Shown piece by piece: positions 19,168-28,496 of a stretch of 64,000 nt of DNA. The position numbers and the translations under genes are program-made. The stretch is from Cohaesibacter celericrescens (GTDB lineage: Bacteria; Pseudomonadota; Alphaproteobacteria; Rhizobiales; Cohaesibacteraceae). Position 1 is the first letter of the stretch. Each line of letters starts with the position of its first letter. Location of the stretch: contig NZ_PKUQ01000022.1 of the NCBI RefSeq assembly GCF_002866925.1, forward strand, positions 124,001-188,000. The letters run 5' to 3'. The notes below the pieces were generated by a model. That model ran no database searches. It had not been told where the DNA came from and saw nothing but the letters and a program-made list of their open reading frames with translations.

Positions 19168-20193
19168 ATGCGGTTTGAAGATGAGCAACATAGCAGCCCA
19201 TCCCTTATCGACCCATTCGGTCGCACGGTTAGCTATCTTCGGGTTTCCGTTACAGATCGTTGCGATTTTCGATGCTTCTATTGCATGGCTGAAAATATGC
19301 ATTTCCTACCCAAAAAGGAAGTTCTCAGTCTGGAAGAACTGGATCGGCTTTGCACGGCGTTTGTTGATCAGGGTGTAAAGCGATTGCGTCTGACAGGCGG
19401 GGAACCTTTGGTTCGAAAGGGTATATTGACCCTGATTTCATCGCTATCGCGTCATTTGGACAGCAGCAAACTCGATGAACTGACATTGACAACCAATGGC
19501 TCTCAGCTCAAGCAGATGGCTGGCGATCTTGCCAGCATGGGCGTCAAACGGATCAACGTATCGCTTGACAGTTTACGCGAGGACCGATTCCAAGAGATCA
19601 CCCGCTGGGGACGGTTTAAACAAGTCATGGACGGCATAGAAGCCGCGCTGGCTGCCGGCATTAAACTCAAACTCAATGCGGTTGCCCTCAAGGGCGTCAA
19701 TGAAGATGAATTTGATGATATGATCCGCTTCTGCCATCAGCGCGGTATGGACCTGACATTTATCGAAACCATGCCGATGGGTGACATTGATCACGATCGC
19801 CTTGATCTGTATTTGCCTTTGTCTCAGCTCAAGCAAGACCTTGCCGAAAGATGGACATTGGAGCCATCCACGCACAAGACCGGTGGCCCTGCCAGCTATA
19901 TGACCCTAGCCCAGACCGGGGGCCGTATCGGTTTTATCACTCCGATGACCCATAATTTTTGTGAGAGCTGCAATCGCGTTCGTGTGACATGCACCGGGAC
20001 ATTGTATATGTGTCTCGGGCAGGATGATGCCACAGACTTGCGTGCGCCCCTGCGCGCTTCCGAGAGTAATGACCTGCTCAATCAGGCTATCCGAGAAGCA
20101 ATCACCCGAAAACCAAAGGGTCATGACTTTGTCATTGACAGAGACAATAATCGCCCTTCTATTGGAAGACACATGTCTGTAACTGGCGGCTAG
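19168..20193 (+). CDS. moaA: GTP 3',8-cyclase (molybdenum cofactor biosynthesis protein A)
   Basis: Radical-SAM enzyme that converts GTP to 3',8-cyclo-GTP in the first step of molybdopterin synthesis. The N-terminal cluster motif is CDFRCFYC (C32, C36, C39). The C-terminal second cluster is in [20 protein letters not shown]. The protein ends in the conserved Gly-Gly tail needed for activity. Length is 341 residues and TAGGAG precedes the ATG. mobA and mobB lie 5 kb downstream on the same strand, separated by transporters and an Mrp gene. Confidence 0.95.
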   Translation: MRFEDEQHSSPSLIDPFGRTVSYLRVSVTDRCDFRCFYCMAENMHFLPKKEVLSLEELDRLCTAFVDQGVKRLRLTGGEPLVRKGILTLISSLSRHLDSSKLDELTLTTNGSQLKQMAGDLASMGVKRINVSLDSLREDRFQEITRWGRFKQVMDGIEAALAAGIKLKLNAVALKGVNEDEFDDMIRFCHQRGMDLTFIETMPMGDIDHDRLDLYLPLSQLKQDLAERWTLEPSTHKTGGPASYMTLAQTGGRIGFITPMTHNFCESCNRVRVTCTGTLYMCLGQDDATDLRAPLRASESNDLLNQAIREAITRKPKGHDFVIDRDNNRPSIGRHMSVTGG

Positions 20194-20233
20194 CTATTTT
20201 TACTGTCAGAATTTCAAAGCAAGGTTATACCCA

Positions 20234-21193
20234 ATGACAACGGCTCCGCAAGGAACGGCCGCGCGCCGATTGGACTCTTCTCCTCAGCGTGAAGACAAAG
20301 GCAATCTATATGGCATTGTGGTCATGCAGATCACAATGTTGTTCTTTGTTACCACTGACACACTATCCAAACTGGTTAGCGACGAGCTGGCAACCGGCCA
20401 ATTGATTTTTGTGCGAGGCATGTTTGCCGTTGTCGCCATTCTGGTTATTCTAATTTGGCGCGGCGAATTGCGTCATTATCGGCATGCCTTCAATAAAATA
20501 GTTCTCTTGCGCGCGGTTTGCGAAACGGTCGCTGCGATTCTATTTTTAACAGCTTTGAAGCATCTGCCACTTGCCAATACAGCCGCGATTCTTTTGACGA
20601 TTCCACTGGCCACCACCGCCGCTGCCGCGTTGTTTTTGGGCGAACAGGTGGGCATTCGTCGCTGGACAGCGGTTTTTGTTGGATTCTTAGGTGTGATGGC
20701 CATCGTAAGGCCGGGGCTAGATGGGTTTAATTCTTACTCTCTCTTTGCGCTTGCCGCTGTGGTGGGGGCATCCACGCGAGATTTGGTGACACGGCGCATT
20801 CCAAGTGGCACCTCCTTGTGGGTTGTAACCCTTACAACTCTGTTTATTTCCGCAATCGGAGGTGGGTTGTTAGGGGTGACGGAAACCTGGCAACCCGTCA
20901 GCAATCAGAATCTTATTATTCTTTTTGCAGCGGCGTTTTTCCTGACCATGGGACAATTTGCTGTTGTGATAGCCATGAACAGCGGAGAAATTTCTGTTGT
21001 CTCTTCCTTTCGCTACATCTCCATGCCCATTGCGCTGACTTATGGTTATCTGCTTTGGGGTGATATACCCGATACCCTGACATGGGTTGGCATTTGCCTC
21101 ATTCTAAGCGCGGGTATATATACGATATTTCGCGAACGAAAAGTGAGCAGACTGCGTAAACAAGCTCAACAGGACGCCTCCATATCTAAGTAA
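20234..21193 (+). CDS. EamA-family (DMT superfamily) transporter, copy 1
   Basis: A 319-residue inner-membrane protein with about ten hydrophobic segments in two EamA repeats. The first ends near LFLGEQVGIRRWTAVFVGFLGV, the typical end-of-repeat motif; the second contains SSFRYISMPIALTYGYLLWGD. It is a clear paralogue of the next gene, sharing NLYGI near the start, GQLIFVRG, HYR and RPGxDGFNxYSLFAL. Substrate unknown; family members export amino acids or metabolites. It starts 40 bp after moaA. Confidence 0.88.
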   Translation: MTTAPQGTAARRLDSSPQREDKGNLYGIVVMQITMLFFVTTDTLSKLVSDELATGQLIFVRGMFAVVAILVILIWRGELRHYRHAFNKIVLLRAVCETVAAILFLTALKHLPLANTAAILLTIPLATTAAAALFLGEQVGIRRWTAVFVGFLGVMAIVRPGLDGFNSYSLFALAAVVGASTRDLVTRRIPSGTSLWVVTLTTLFISAIGGGLLGVTETWQPVSNQNLIILFAAAFFLTMGQFAVVIAMNSGEISVVSSFRYISMPIALTYGYLLWGDIPDTLTWVGICLILSAGIYTIFRERKVSRLRKQAQQDASISK

Positions 21194-21406
21194 TGCAAGA
21201 CGTTTTATTGGGTCGGTTGCGAACCAACGACCAACGGTCAGCCCTTAAATCCAACCTTAAATCCAAAGCTTTTGTCGTTGACAGATGCTTTCGACGCCTT
21301 TTACTGTCCGCAAATGATATCCGGTTTACCGGTTTGATCCTTCTACTTTTTCACATATCTCATAACTCTCCACTTCAACCTTCTTTGTTTTGAGGCAATT
21401 GCTTCC

Positions 21407-22381
21407 ATGTCTACCGCACCGCGATCTTCGGCGGCTGGAGGTGGTGATATCCAATCATCACGCTCTGGCACCAATCGAGGAAATCTCTATGGGATCCTCA
21501 TGATGCAATTGGCAATATTTGGGTTCGTTACAAATGATACCATGACCAAAATGGTGGGAGCAGATCTACAAGCTGGACAGCTGATATTTGTGCGGGGAAT
21601 CTTTGCATTTGGTCTGATTTTTACTATTTGCTTGATTACCGGCCAAATCAGCCACTATCGACAACTGGCCAACCGCGCAGTCTGGATAAGGTCTGTACTG
21701 GAGGGCTTTACAGTTATTCTATTTGTCATCGCATTGCTGCAATTGCCCTTGGCCAATCTTACAGCGATCATGCTGACGGTTCCCATGGCAACGACCGCGT
21801 TGGCGGCCATCTTTCTGGGAGAAAAGGTCGGCATTCATCGCTGGAGTGCCGTTTTCTTCGGATTTGTGGGCGTATTGATCATCGTGCGACCAGGCACAGA
21901 CGGTTTCAATTTCTACTCACTGTTTGCCCTTTGCGCGGTTGTTTTTGCCGCCGTGCGCGAAGTCATAACCCGCAACATTCCCGCCAGCTATTCCACCTGG
22001 ATCGTTACTCTGGGCACAATGATCGGCTCATCCGTAGCAGGCATTCTGATGGGCGTCACGGAGACATGGGGAGCGATTGAGACTGAGAATCTGCTGTATC
22101 TCGCAGGATCTGCAATATTCTTTATTATCGGGCACTATTTTTTGGTGATCGGCATGAGTCACGGTGAAATATCGGTTGTTTCATCCTTCCGTTATTCCAG
22201 CATTTTTATCGCATTGATCTATGGCTATGTTATTTGGTCCGATATTCCCGACGCCATAACTTGGCTAGGAATTGCTCTGATTATGATGGCAGGGCTGTAT
22301 ACCATCTATCGGCAGCGCAAGATTGCACGACAACAACGAGGCCATGCAAAGGTCGAGACAATAACGGAAGTAAATTCATGA
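21407..22381 (+). CDS. EamA-family (DMT superfamily) transporter, copy 2
   Basis: A 324-residue paralogue of the preceding gene with the same ten-helix, two-repeat layout and end-of-repeat motif FLGEKVGIHRWSAVFFGFVGV. GAGGCAA precedes the ATG. The two probably arose by tandem duplication and have since diverged substantially, suggesting different substrates or opposite regulation. Its stop overlaps the ATG of the following MFS gene by 4 bp, so the two are translationally coupled. Confidence 0.88.
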   Translation: MSTAPRSSAAGGGDIQSSRSGTNRGNLYGILMMQLAIFGFVTNDTMTKMVGADLQAGQLIFVRGIFAFGLIFTICLITGQISHYRQLANRAVWIRSVLEGFTVILFVIALLQLPLANLTAIMLTVPMATTALAAIFLGEKVGIHRWSAVFFGFVGVLIIVRPGTDGFNFYSLFALCAVVFAAVREVITRNIPASYSTWIVTLGTMIGSSVAGILMGVTETWGAIETENLLYLAGSAIFFIIGHYFLVIGMSHGEISVVSSFRYSSIFIALIYGYVIWSDIPDAITWLGIALIMMAGLYTIYRQRKIARQQRGHAKVETITEVNS

Positions 22382-23604
22382 CCATTGCAACATCGGGCGC
22401 CCCTGTCCCCGCCCCATCAGGCACTCTGCGGCCTTCCATTGCGATTTTGGTAGCAGTCACTGCTGTCAATCCTCTGGCTCTGAATCTCTATGTTCCGTCG
22501 ATGCCAAGTGTACAAGCAACCTTTTCGGCTCCCGCTTCACTTGTCCAGCTTACCTTGTCACTGGGGTTGGTCGGCACAGGGCTTATTCAATTGGCTATTG
22601 GCCCGCTTTCAGATCAATTCGGTCGCAGGCCAGTGTTGCTGTGGGGGCTGGTATTCGCTGTCGTGGCCTCGATCTATTGCTCAATCACCCCGTCCCTCAA
22701 TGGTTTGATTGTCGGGCGCGTTATACAGGTGGCAGGCGGTGCTGCCGGTCTGGTTTTGGGCCGTGCGATCGTCCGCGATCTGCACAAACCTTCAGAAGCT
22801 GCCAGCATGTTAGGCTATGTCACAATGGGCATGGCCATGGCTCCGATGATTGCCCCGACCATCGGCGGGATGCTGGATGATTTTGCGAGTTGGCGCGCCG
22901 GCTTTGCCTTCACGGCAGTTTTTATAATCATTGTGCTCGCTTGGGCTTGGTATTCATTGCCCGAGACAAACCAACATATTGGTCAGTCTCCTTCAATTAG
23001 AGCCATGTTAGGCGACTACAAGCTTTTGCTTGGTTTGAAGAGTTTTTGGGTGTTTACGATGGTCACGGCCTTCACAGGGGGATCCTTCTTTGCCTTTTTA
23101 GGCGGCGCGCCCTATGTCAGCCGGCATATTTTTGATTTGGGTGCCACGGAGTATGGCCTGTATTTCATGCTTGTTGCCATCGGCTATAGCTTGGGCAACT
23201 ATATCACGGGTCGTTATGCCTCACGTCTTGGCCTGTTCCGCATGATCCTTGGCGGTGGCTTGGTGACGCTAGGAAGTTGCGCAAGCATTGTTTTGCTTAG
23301 TCTTGTTGGCATAGAAACACCTGCAACCCTGTTTGGTGGGATGTTCTTTTTGGGTGCAGGCAACGGCATGGTCATGCCCAGTGCCAGCGCTGGTGTTGTC
23401 AGCGTTCTACCGCGTCTTGCGGGAAGTGCGTCAGGTTTATCCGGGGCAATTGTGACCCTGATTTGTGCTCTATTCAGCTATGTAGTGGCATTTGTGCTCA
23501 CAGACAGCCTCATGCCAATGGGGCTATTAATGACGGCTTCAGGTCTGGCGATCCTCGTGTTTGCCATAATGGTGCCAAGCGTCTTGCAGGACGCAGACGC
23601 TTAG
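22378..23604 (+). CDS. Bcr/CflA-type MFS multidrug efflux transporter
   Basis: A 408-residue, 12-helix major facilitator. The N-terminal NLYVPSMPSVQATF opening and GPLSDQFGRRPVLLWG (MFS motif A between TM2 and TM3) are typical of the Bcr/CflA drug:H+ antiporter group. The motif C-like stretch APMIAPTIGGMLDD lies in the TM5 region. The start codon overlaps the EamA stop in an ATGA junction. Drug specificity is not deducible. It is convergent with the Mrp gene. Confidence 0.88.
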   Translation: MTIATSGAPVPAPSGTLRPSIAILVAVTAVNPLALNLYVPSMPSVQATFSAPASLVQLTLSLGLVGTGLIQLAIGPLSDQFGRRPVLLWGLVFAVVASIYCSITPSLNGLIVGRVIQVAGGAAGLVLGRAIVRDLHKPSEAASMLGYVTMGMAMAPMIAPTIGGMLDDFASWRAGFAFTAVFIIIVLAWAWYSLPETNQHIGQSPSIRAMLGDYKLLLGLKSFWVFTMVTAFTGGSFFAFLGGAPYVSRHIFDLGATEYGLYFMLVAIGYSLGNYITGRYASRLGLFRMILGGGLVTLGSCASIVLLSLVGIETPATLFGGMFFLGAGNGMVMPSASAGVVSVLPRLAGSASGLSGAIVTLICALFSYVVAFVLTDSLMPMGLLMTASGLAILVFAIMVPSVLQDADA

Positions 23605-23634
23605 CACATTTCAGGCAATCACCAAGGATTGGTC

Positions 23635-24834
23635 TTACTCAAAAGTGATCTTGGGGGCTGGTCTACTGGATGTTTGCAGGCCTTGGGCCACATCTTTTGC
23701 GAGTTGCAAATAGATTGCGCTGTGTGGGTCGTCGGGTTCGGTCGCCACGATCGGGCAACCGGAATCAGACCTCTCGCGAATGTCCATATACAGCGGAATT
23801 TCGCCCAAGAATGGAATGCCGATTTTTTCTGCCGTTTCGCGTGCTCCACCATGGCCGAAAATATCATGTTTCTCGCCGCAACTGGGGCAAAGGAAATAGC
23901 TCATATTCTCCACAATACCAAGAATGGGAATGCTGACTTTCTTGAACATGGCGATACCCTTACGGGCATCCAGAAGAGCCAGATCCTGAGGGGTAGAAAC
24001 AATCACTGAACCGGAAAGCGGCACCTGTTGAGCCATAGTCAATTGTATGTCGCCGGTTCCCGGAGGCATGTCGACAACCAGCACATCCAAATCGCCTTCC
24101 ATGTTCCAAGCGACATCGCGCAGCATTTGTGTCAGGGCGGAAACCACCATCGGGCCGCGCCAGATCATTGGAGCATCTTCCTCAACCAACAACCCGATAG
24201 ACATGGCCGCAATGCCATATGCCATGATTGGTTGGAGAATGCGGGTGCCTTCCACTGTGGTTGGCTTTTCCTTGATATTAAGCAGGCGTGGGATCGACGG
24301 GCCATAAATATCGGCATCCAGAATACCAACCTTCAGACCGTTTGCCTTCAAAGCCAAAGCTAGATTAACGGCTGTTGTCGATTTACCGACGCCACCTTTA
24401 GCCGAAGAAACAGCGACAATATGCTTGACGCCTTTAACATCCAGTTTGGCAGGTGGCGCTCCTCTTTGTGCCGGCGCTTTTGGGGGCTGAGGACGCGGCT
24501 GTGACGGGTGCGGAGGCGTCGCAGCCTGCGCACGATCTCCGGCTTTGCGCTCCGCAGTGAGTGCGACCATCGCTTTTTCAATACCGGGAAGGGATTTGAT
24601 CTCTTTTTCAACCAACTGGCGCAACGGCTCCATAGCCTGCGCCTCCTCTGCGGGGACCGTCAGCGAGAACATCACCGAGCCGTCTTTTATGAAAATGTCA
24701 GAAACCAGCCCAGCCGAAACAATGTCTTGCGCACCGGGGCGCACCGGGATTCTTTTGAGTTTTTCCAGAATATCATCTTTGGTCACAGCTTGGTCACTCT
24801 TCTTTTTCCAGAACACGGGAGAAACCCCTATCAA
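23635..24834 (-). CDS. Mrp/NBP35-type Fe-S cluster carrier ATPase
   Basis: A 399-residue cytosolic P-loop protein that binds and delivers Fe-S clusters. The N-terminal DUF59/MIP18 domain (about residues 15-90) is followed by a Pro/Ala/Gln-rich linker. The deviant Walker A SSAKGGVGKSTT is near residue 143. The cluster-binding CPSC pair follows in the C-terminal half, and DMPPGTGD is the Walker B-like motif. The first seven residues before WKKK are uncertain, so the start may be slightly internal. Position beside Mo-cofactor genes is suggestive because MoaA needs clusters, but this is context only. Confidence 0.92.
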   Translation of the reverse strand: MIGVSPVFWKKKSDQAVTKDDILEKLKRIPVRPGAQDIVSAGLVSDIFIKDGSVMFSLTVPAEEAQAMEPLRQLVEKEIKSLPGIEKAMVALTAERKAGDRAQAATPPHPSQPRPQPPKAPAQRGAPPAKLDVKGVKHIVAVSSAKGGVGKSTTAVNLALALKANGLKVGILDADIYGPSIPRLLNIKEKPTTVEGTRILQPIMAYGIAAMSIGLLVEEDAPMIWRGPMVVSALTQMLRDVAWNMEGDLDVLVVDMPPGTGDIQLTMAQQVPLSGSVIVSTPQDLALLDARKGIAMFKKVSIPILGIVENMSYFLCPSCGEKHDIFGHGGARETAEKIGIPFLGEIPLYMDIRERSDSGCPIVATEPDDPHSAIYLQLAKDVAQGLQTSSRPAPKITFE

Positions 24835-25162
24835 TTCTATGGTGGACAGCAGTCGTTTTGATCAACAACGGATCGATTTAACAATGCATCTTTGCAATGG
24901 AACTTACAGCCATTTGCCTGAGGCTTCTTCAATGTCAGATATAGCTGGAACTTATCTTGTCAATCGTCAAGATCGTACTGACCATTTGCCGCACTATGCC
25001 AGATTCTTGTTTGCTTACACAAAGAGTTGTTGTTTTCAACCAACGGACCCTGTGCCCACGCAGAAAACCTGATTATAGTCGCTACACCCTAAAGCCAACT
25101 TTCATAGAGGCTTTTAGCGCACAAATCCATTGCTGCGCGATTGGGGACAGTTGGAGCCAAAT
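24835..25162. other. divergent intergenic region (Mrp / mobA)
   Basis: About 330 bp with no supportable gene. Frames open here on both strands lack ribosome-binding sites and family features. It must hold both promoters. Confidence 0.35.
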
Positions 25163-25906
25163 ATGATCTACACGAAAGAAGACCTCCTTAAATTGGATCG
25201 CGCAGCGATGGAACAGTCAGGCTCGCTGTTTGATCAACCGGTCTACGCCAAAGACTTTACAAATCGCTGGGCCCATCGTGCGGTTGGCGCTGTTTTGGCT
25301 GGCGGCCAAGCGACCCGTATGGGAGGATTGGATAAGCCCTTTATCAACATTTCAGGCAAATCCTTGCTTGACCGGTGTGTGGATCGCCTTTCGATACAGG
25401 CCGACAGTGTTATTGTGAGTGCCAATGGGGATTTGAACCGTTTTGACACCGATCTTCCCGTTGTTGCGGACACATTCGCCGATTTTGCCGGGCCGCTGGC
25501 AGGTATACTTTCAGCGATGCGATGGACACAAGCCAATGCTCCTCACGCCTTTTGGGTCGCCTCTGTGGCAGTGGATACACCTTTCTTTCCTGAGGATTTG
25601 GTCTGCAGGTTCGTGATGGCAATGGGTGGCCCTGCTCCATCCGTGGTTTTGGCGCAATCTGGTGAAAACATCCACCCGACCTTCGGGCTTTGGCCCGTTG
25701 CCTTGGCTGACGATCTGGAAGACTTCCTAAAATCCGGAGAGCGAAAAATTCGGGTCTGGGCAGAGAAACACAATTGCTGCCACGCGGTATTTGGTGGCAT
25801 TGCCATTGATGATTTGGACATTGACCCCTTCTTCAACGTCAATAACCGCGAAGACATCCCCGTCGCGGAAGCCATTGCTGACAGTCTTGCTGAGTTGACG
25901 GCGTAA
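25163..25906 (+). CDS. mobA: molybdenum cofactor guanylyltransferase with N-terminal extension
   Basis: Attaches GMP from GTP to molybdopterin-Mo, giving the MGD form used by DMSO-reductase-family enzymes. The nucleotide-binding motif AVLAGGQATRMGGLDKPF lies at about residues 40-57, with PVVADTFADFAGPLAGIL and VDTPFFPEDL (metal-binding Asp) following. The ATG at 25163 has TTGGAG upstream and gives 247 residues. That is some 40 longer than usual because of a charged N-terminal segment before the Rossmann motif. mobB follows after 37 bp. Confidence 0.9.
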   Translation: MIYTKEDLLKLDRAAMEQSGSLFDQPVYAKDFTNRWAHRAVGAVLAGGQATRMGGLDKPFINISGKSLLDRCVDRLSIQADSVIVSANGDLNRFDTDLPVVADTFADFAGPLAGILSAMRWTQANAPHAFWVASVAVDTPFFPEDLVCRFVMAMGGPAPSVVLAQSGENIHPTFGLWPVALADDLEDFLKSGERKIRVWAEKHNCCHAVFGGIAIDDLDIDPFFNVNNREDIPVAEAIADSLAELTA

Positions 25907-25943
25907 TGCAGTCCCTATTCACCCTACAGACGAGGGCATTTTC

Positions 25944-26507
25944 ATGGCGCGCAACGATCAAAATGCTGACGATGTCGACTTGCTGTTTGGCCACAAGGTA
26001 TTTGGCATTACTGGGTGGAAGAACTCAGGTAAAACGACCCTGATCACAGCGTTGATTGCTGAACTGACCAAACGTGGATACAGAATCTCGTCGGTCAAGC
26101 ATGCCCATCACAAATGCGATATCGACAGAGAAGGCACTGATAGCTATCGGCATCGGCAAGCAGGCTCCGGAGAAGTAGCGCTGGTCGCTGCCGGTGTGCG
26201 CTGGGCGATCATGCATGAATGCGTTGATGAGCAAGAACCCTTGTTGAATGATATTCTACCGCGCTTGGCGCCGTGTGATCTGGTTTTGGTGGAGGGCTAC
26301 AAAACAGAACCCTTCCCCAAAATAGAAGTGCGCCGCGCCGATGCCAATCATACAGACCCTCTTTCGCCACATGACAACAGGATTGTCGCGGTGGCCAGTG
26401 ATGCCCCTGAACGATTGTGCGGCATTCAGTCTTTGACGGTCTTTGAGCTGGATGCAGTGGCTGAGATAGCCGACTTTATCGTCCGAAAAATGAAGTTAGC
26501 GATTTGA
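25944..26507 (+). CDS. mobB: molybdopterin-guanine dinucleotide biosynthesis adapter protein
   Basis: A 187-residue GTP-binding partner of MobA. The P-loop GWKNSGKTTL lies near residues 21-30, and SVKHAHHKCDIDREGTDS is the MobB signature after it, followed by the VEGYK motif. It is the last gene of the mobAB pair. No clear hairpin follows directly. Confidence 0.93.
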   Translation: MARNDQNADDVDLLFGHKVFGITGWKNSGKTTLITALIAELTKRGYRISSVKHAHHKCDIDREGTDSYRHRQAGSGEVALVAAGVRWAIMHECVDEQEPLLNDILPRLAPCDLVLVEGYKTEPFPKIEVRRADANHTDPLSPHDNRIVAVASDAPERLCGIQSLTVFELDAVAEIADFIVRKMKLAI

Positions 26508-26945
26508 TCAACCACCTGACGCCAGCAATTTGCCGGCCATCGCGATTTGCTCGTCATTTTGCCAATACATAGAATTTTCAAGACTGCATAAACCTTCTTC
26601 ATTTGCCTAAATATCGGGCATCATTAGGTATTTTCCCGCAAGCTCTGTGGAATTCTTGCCAGCGAAATTTTCACCTTTTCCCAAAAACCACCGCATATCC
26701 TTTCAAATAGACGGCACTAGAAACATTTTTATTCTAGGTACGCCTAGGAATTGGGCGAAATCGAACGATCGTGCAAGTTTTATAGAATTGCCTGTTGTCA
26801 AATTGAGCAAAATAGTGGGAATATGTCCTCCAAGCGGAGTTTAACCCGCCAAATCCGGAGTAACCTGACACAGGTTCAAATATTGTGAGACCGCTCGTCT
26901 TTATGGGCAGTCTATCTTCATACAATATGTAAGAGGGAATATCTT
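26508..26945. other. regulatory region upstream of the amino-acid ABC transporter
   Basis: 438 bp with AT-rich stretches and no supportable gene. The ribosome-binding site AGAGGGA is at 26931-26937. A long untranslated leader or distant promoter is possible; I see no recognisable riboswitch. Confidence 0.35.
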
Positions 26946-27719
26946 ATGCGTCTCGTAAAGAAACTCGCACTCACCGCAGCAGCTGTCATGATGGTCGCTG
27001 GTGGCGCAGAAGCTGCTGACAAAGTTCGCATCGGCACCGAGGGTGCCTATCCTCCATTCAACACACTCACCTCAGATGGCAAACTGGTCGGCTTTGATAT
27101 CGACATGGCCGACGCGCTGTGTGCTGAAATGAAAGTTGAGTGTGAGTTTGTCGTACAGGATTGGGACGGCATGATCCCGGCTTTGATCGCCAATAAGTTT
27201 GACGCGGTGATCGCATCCATGTCCATCACACCAGATCGCCTGAAAAAAGTTGATTTTTCCAAGAAATATTACAACACCCCACCGGCAGTTGCTGTTCTTA
27301 AAGACTCCACACTAGAAGCCAACGTGGACGCTCTTGCAGGCAAGGTGATCGGAGCGCAATCATCGACAACACATTCCAATTATGCTGAGCAAAAGCTCAA
27401 AGATATTGAGCTCAAGCTTTACCCGACCCCTGATGAGTATAAGCTCGATCTTGAAGGCGGCCGCATTGACGGTGTGGTTGATGATATTGTGGTTCTGTCT
27501 GACTGGGTTGCTTCTGAAAAAGGCGCTTGTTGCAAAATCCTGATGCCTCTACCAATTGACCCTGTAATTCATGGCGAAGGTGCCGGCATTGCCGTGCGTA
27601 AAGGCGACACCGAGCTGGCTGATAAATTCTCTGCAGCCATCGCCGCCATCCGTGCAAACGGTAAGTACAAAGAAATTAACGACAAATACTTCTCATTTGA
27701 CGTTTATGGTGGCGAATAA
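26946..27719 (+). CDS. polar amino-acid ABC transporter, periplasmic binding protein
   Basis: A 257-residue solute-binding protein of the lysine/arginine/ornithine-histidine-octopine (HisJ/ArgT) family. Residues 1-23 are a signal peptide ending AEA-A. The mature start KVRIGTEGAYPPFNTLTSDG and GFDIDMADALCAEM are the family signature. VVQDWDGMIPAL and IASMSITPDR line the ligand cleft. Two permease genes follow, but no ATPase gene does. A strong hairpin just after the stop can raise its level relative to the permeases. Confidence 0.92.
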   Translation: MRLVKKLALTAAAVMMVAGGAEAADKVRIGTEGAYPPFNTLTSDGKLVGFDIDMADALCAEMKVECEFVVQDWDGMIPALIANKFDAVIASMSITPDRLKKVDFSKKYYNTPPAVAVLKDSTLEANVDALAGKVIGAQSSTTHSNYAEQKLKDIELKLYPTPDEYKLDLEGGRIDGVVDDIVVLSDWVASEKGACCKILMPLPIDPVIHGEGAGIAVRKGDTELADKFSAAIAAIRANGKYKEINDKYFSFDVYGGE

Positions 27720-27740
27720 GATACGCCGCTAGATTGATTG

Positions 27741-27767
27741 CCCGGCGGGATATCCCGCCGGGTTTTT
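27741..27767 (+). terminator. intra-operon hairpin/attenuator between binding protein and permeases
   Basis: A 22-base perfect palindrome, CCCGGCGGGAT and its complement, is followed by T5. It looks like a full terminator, yet permease genes of the same transporter follow 19 bp later. Partial termination would give the excess of binding protein common in ABC operons. Confidence 0.85.
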
Positions 27768-27785
27768 AATATGGGTTAACACTGC

Positions 27786-28496
27786 ATGACAGACTATCTG
27801 ACACTGCTGTCTTTCGGCCCGAAGGGCTGGAGCGATGAAATTTTCAATGGCATACTGGTCACAGTTTCGCTGGGGCTCGCAACTCTGCCCTTCGGCCTGC
27901 TGCTTGGATTCTTTCTTGCTCTGGGCATCAATTCCAAAGAACCGACAATACGAGCCGCGTCTAAAATTTTTACAACGATTTTCCGCGGTTTACCCGAGCT
28001 ATTGACCCTTTTCATTGTCTATTACGGCGGTCAGATCCTCATCAATATGCTGTTTCAAAAGCTGTTTGGAATGACAGTGGAGGTCAATTCCTTCATCGCG
28101 GGCATGATAGCCTTGGCTTTCGTGTTTTCGTCCTATGCAAGTGAAGTGTTTTTATCTGCTTTTAAGGGCATCAATCAGGGGCAATATGAAGGCGCCTTTG
28201 CGCTTGGTCTGACACGTTCCAAGACCATGCGGCTGATTATCCTGCCGCAACTGATCAAACTTGCCTTGCCCGGCCTCTCAAACCTATGGCTTGTCTTGCT
28301 AAAGGAAACATCACTCGTTTCACTCATCACCTTGGTCGATACTATGCGTATGACTGGCCTTGCTGCTCGTAACACCAAAGAAGCCTTTCTGTTCTTCTCG
28401 CTGGCCTGTTTGATCTACCTTGCACTCACCTTCCTATCGTCGATTGGTCTTGAAAAAATAGAAAAGCGCGTTAATCGCGGCGAGGTGCGATCATGA
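27786..28496 (+). CDS. polar amino-acid ABC transporter permease (HisQ type)
   Basis: A 236-residue inner-membrane permease with about five helices. It has the ILVTVSLGLATLPFG opening and the cytoplasmic coupling motif YEGAFALGLTRSKTMRLIILPQ (EAA loop), which contacts the ATPase. FRGLPELLTLFIVYYG is the HisM/HisQ signature. It overlaps the next permease by 4 bp (ATGA). Together they form the heterodimeric membrane channel for the binding protein upstream. Confidence 0.92.
   Translation: MTDYLTLLSFGPKGWSDEIFNGILVTVSLGLATLPFGLLLGFFLALGINSKEPTIRAASKIFTTIFRGLPELLTLFIVYYGGQILINMLFQKLFGMTVEVNSFIAGMIALAFVFSSYASEVFLSAFKGINQGQYEGAFALGLTRSKTMRLIILPQLIKLALPGLSNLWLVLLKETSLVSLITLVDTMRMTGLAARNTKEAFLFFSLACLIYLALTFLSSIGLEKIEKRVNRGEVRS

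Noticed and set aside
26821..26900. tRNA-like word GGTTCAAA upstream of the ABC operon
   Set aside because: No matching acceptor, D or anticodon stems can be formed around it. No tRNA or rRNA gene was found in the window.
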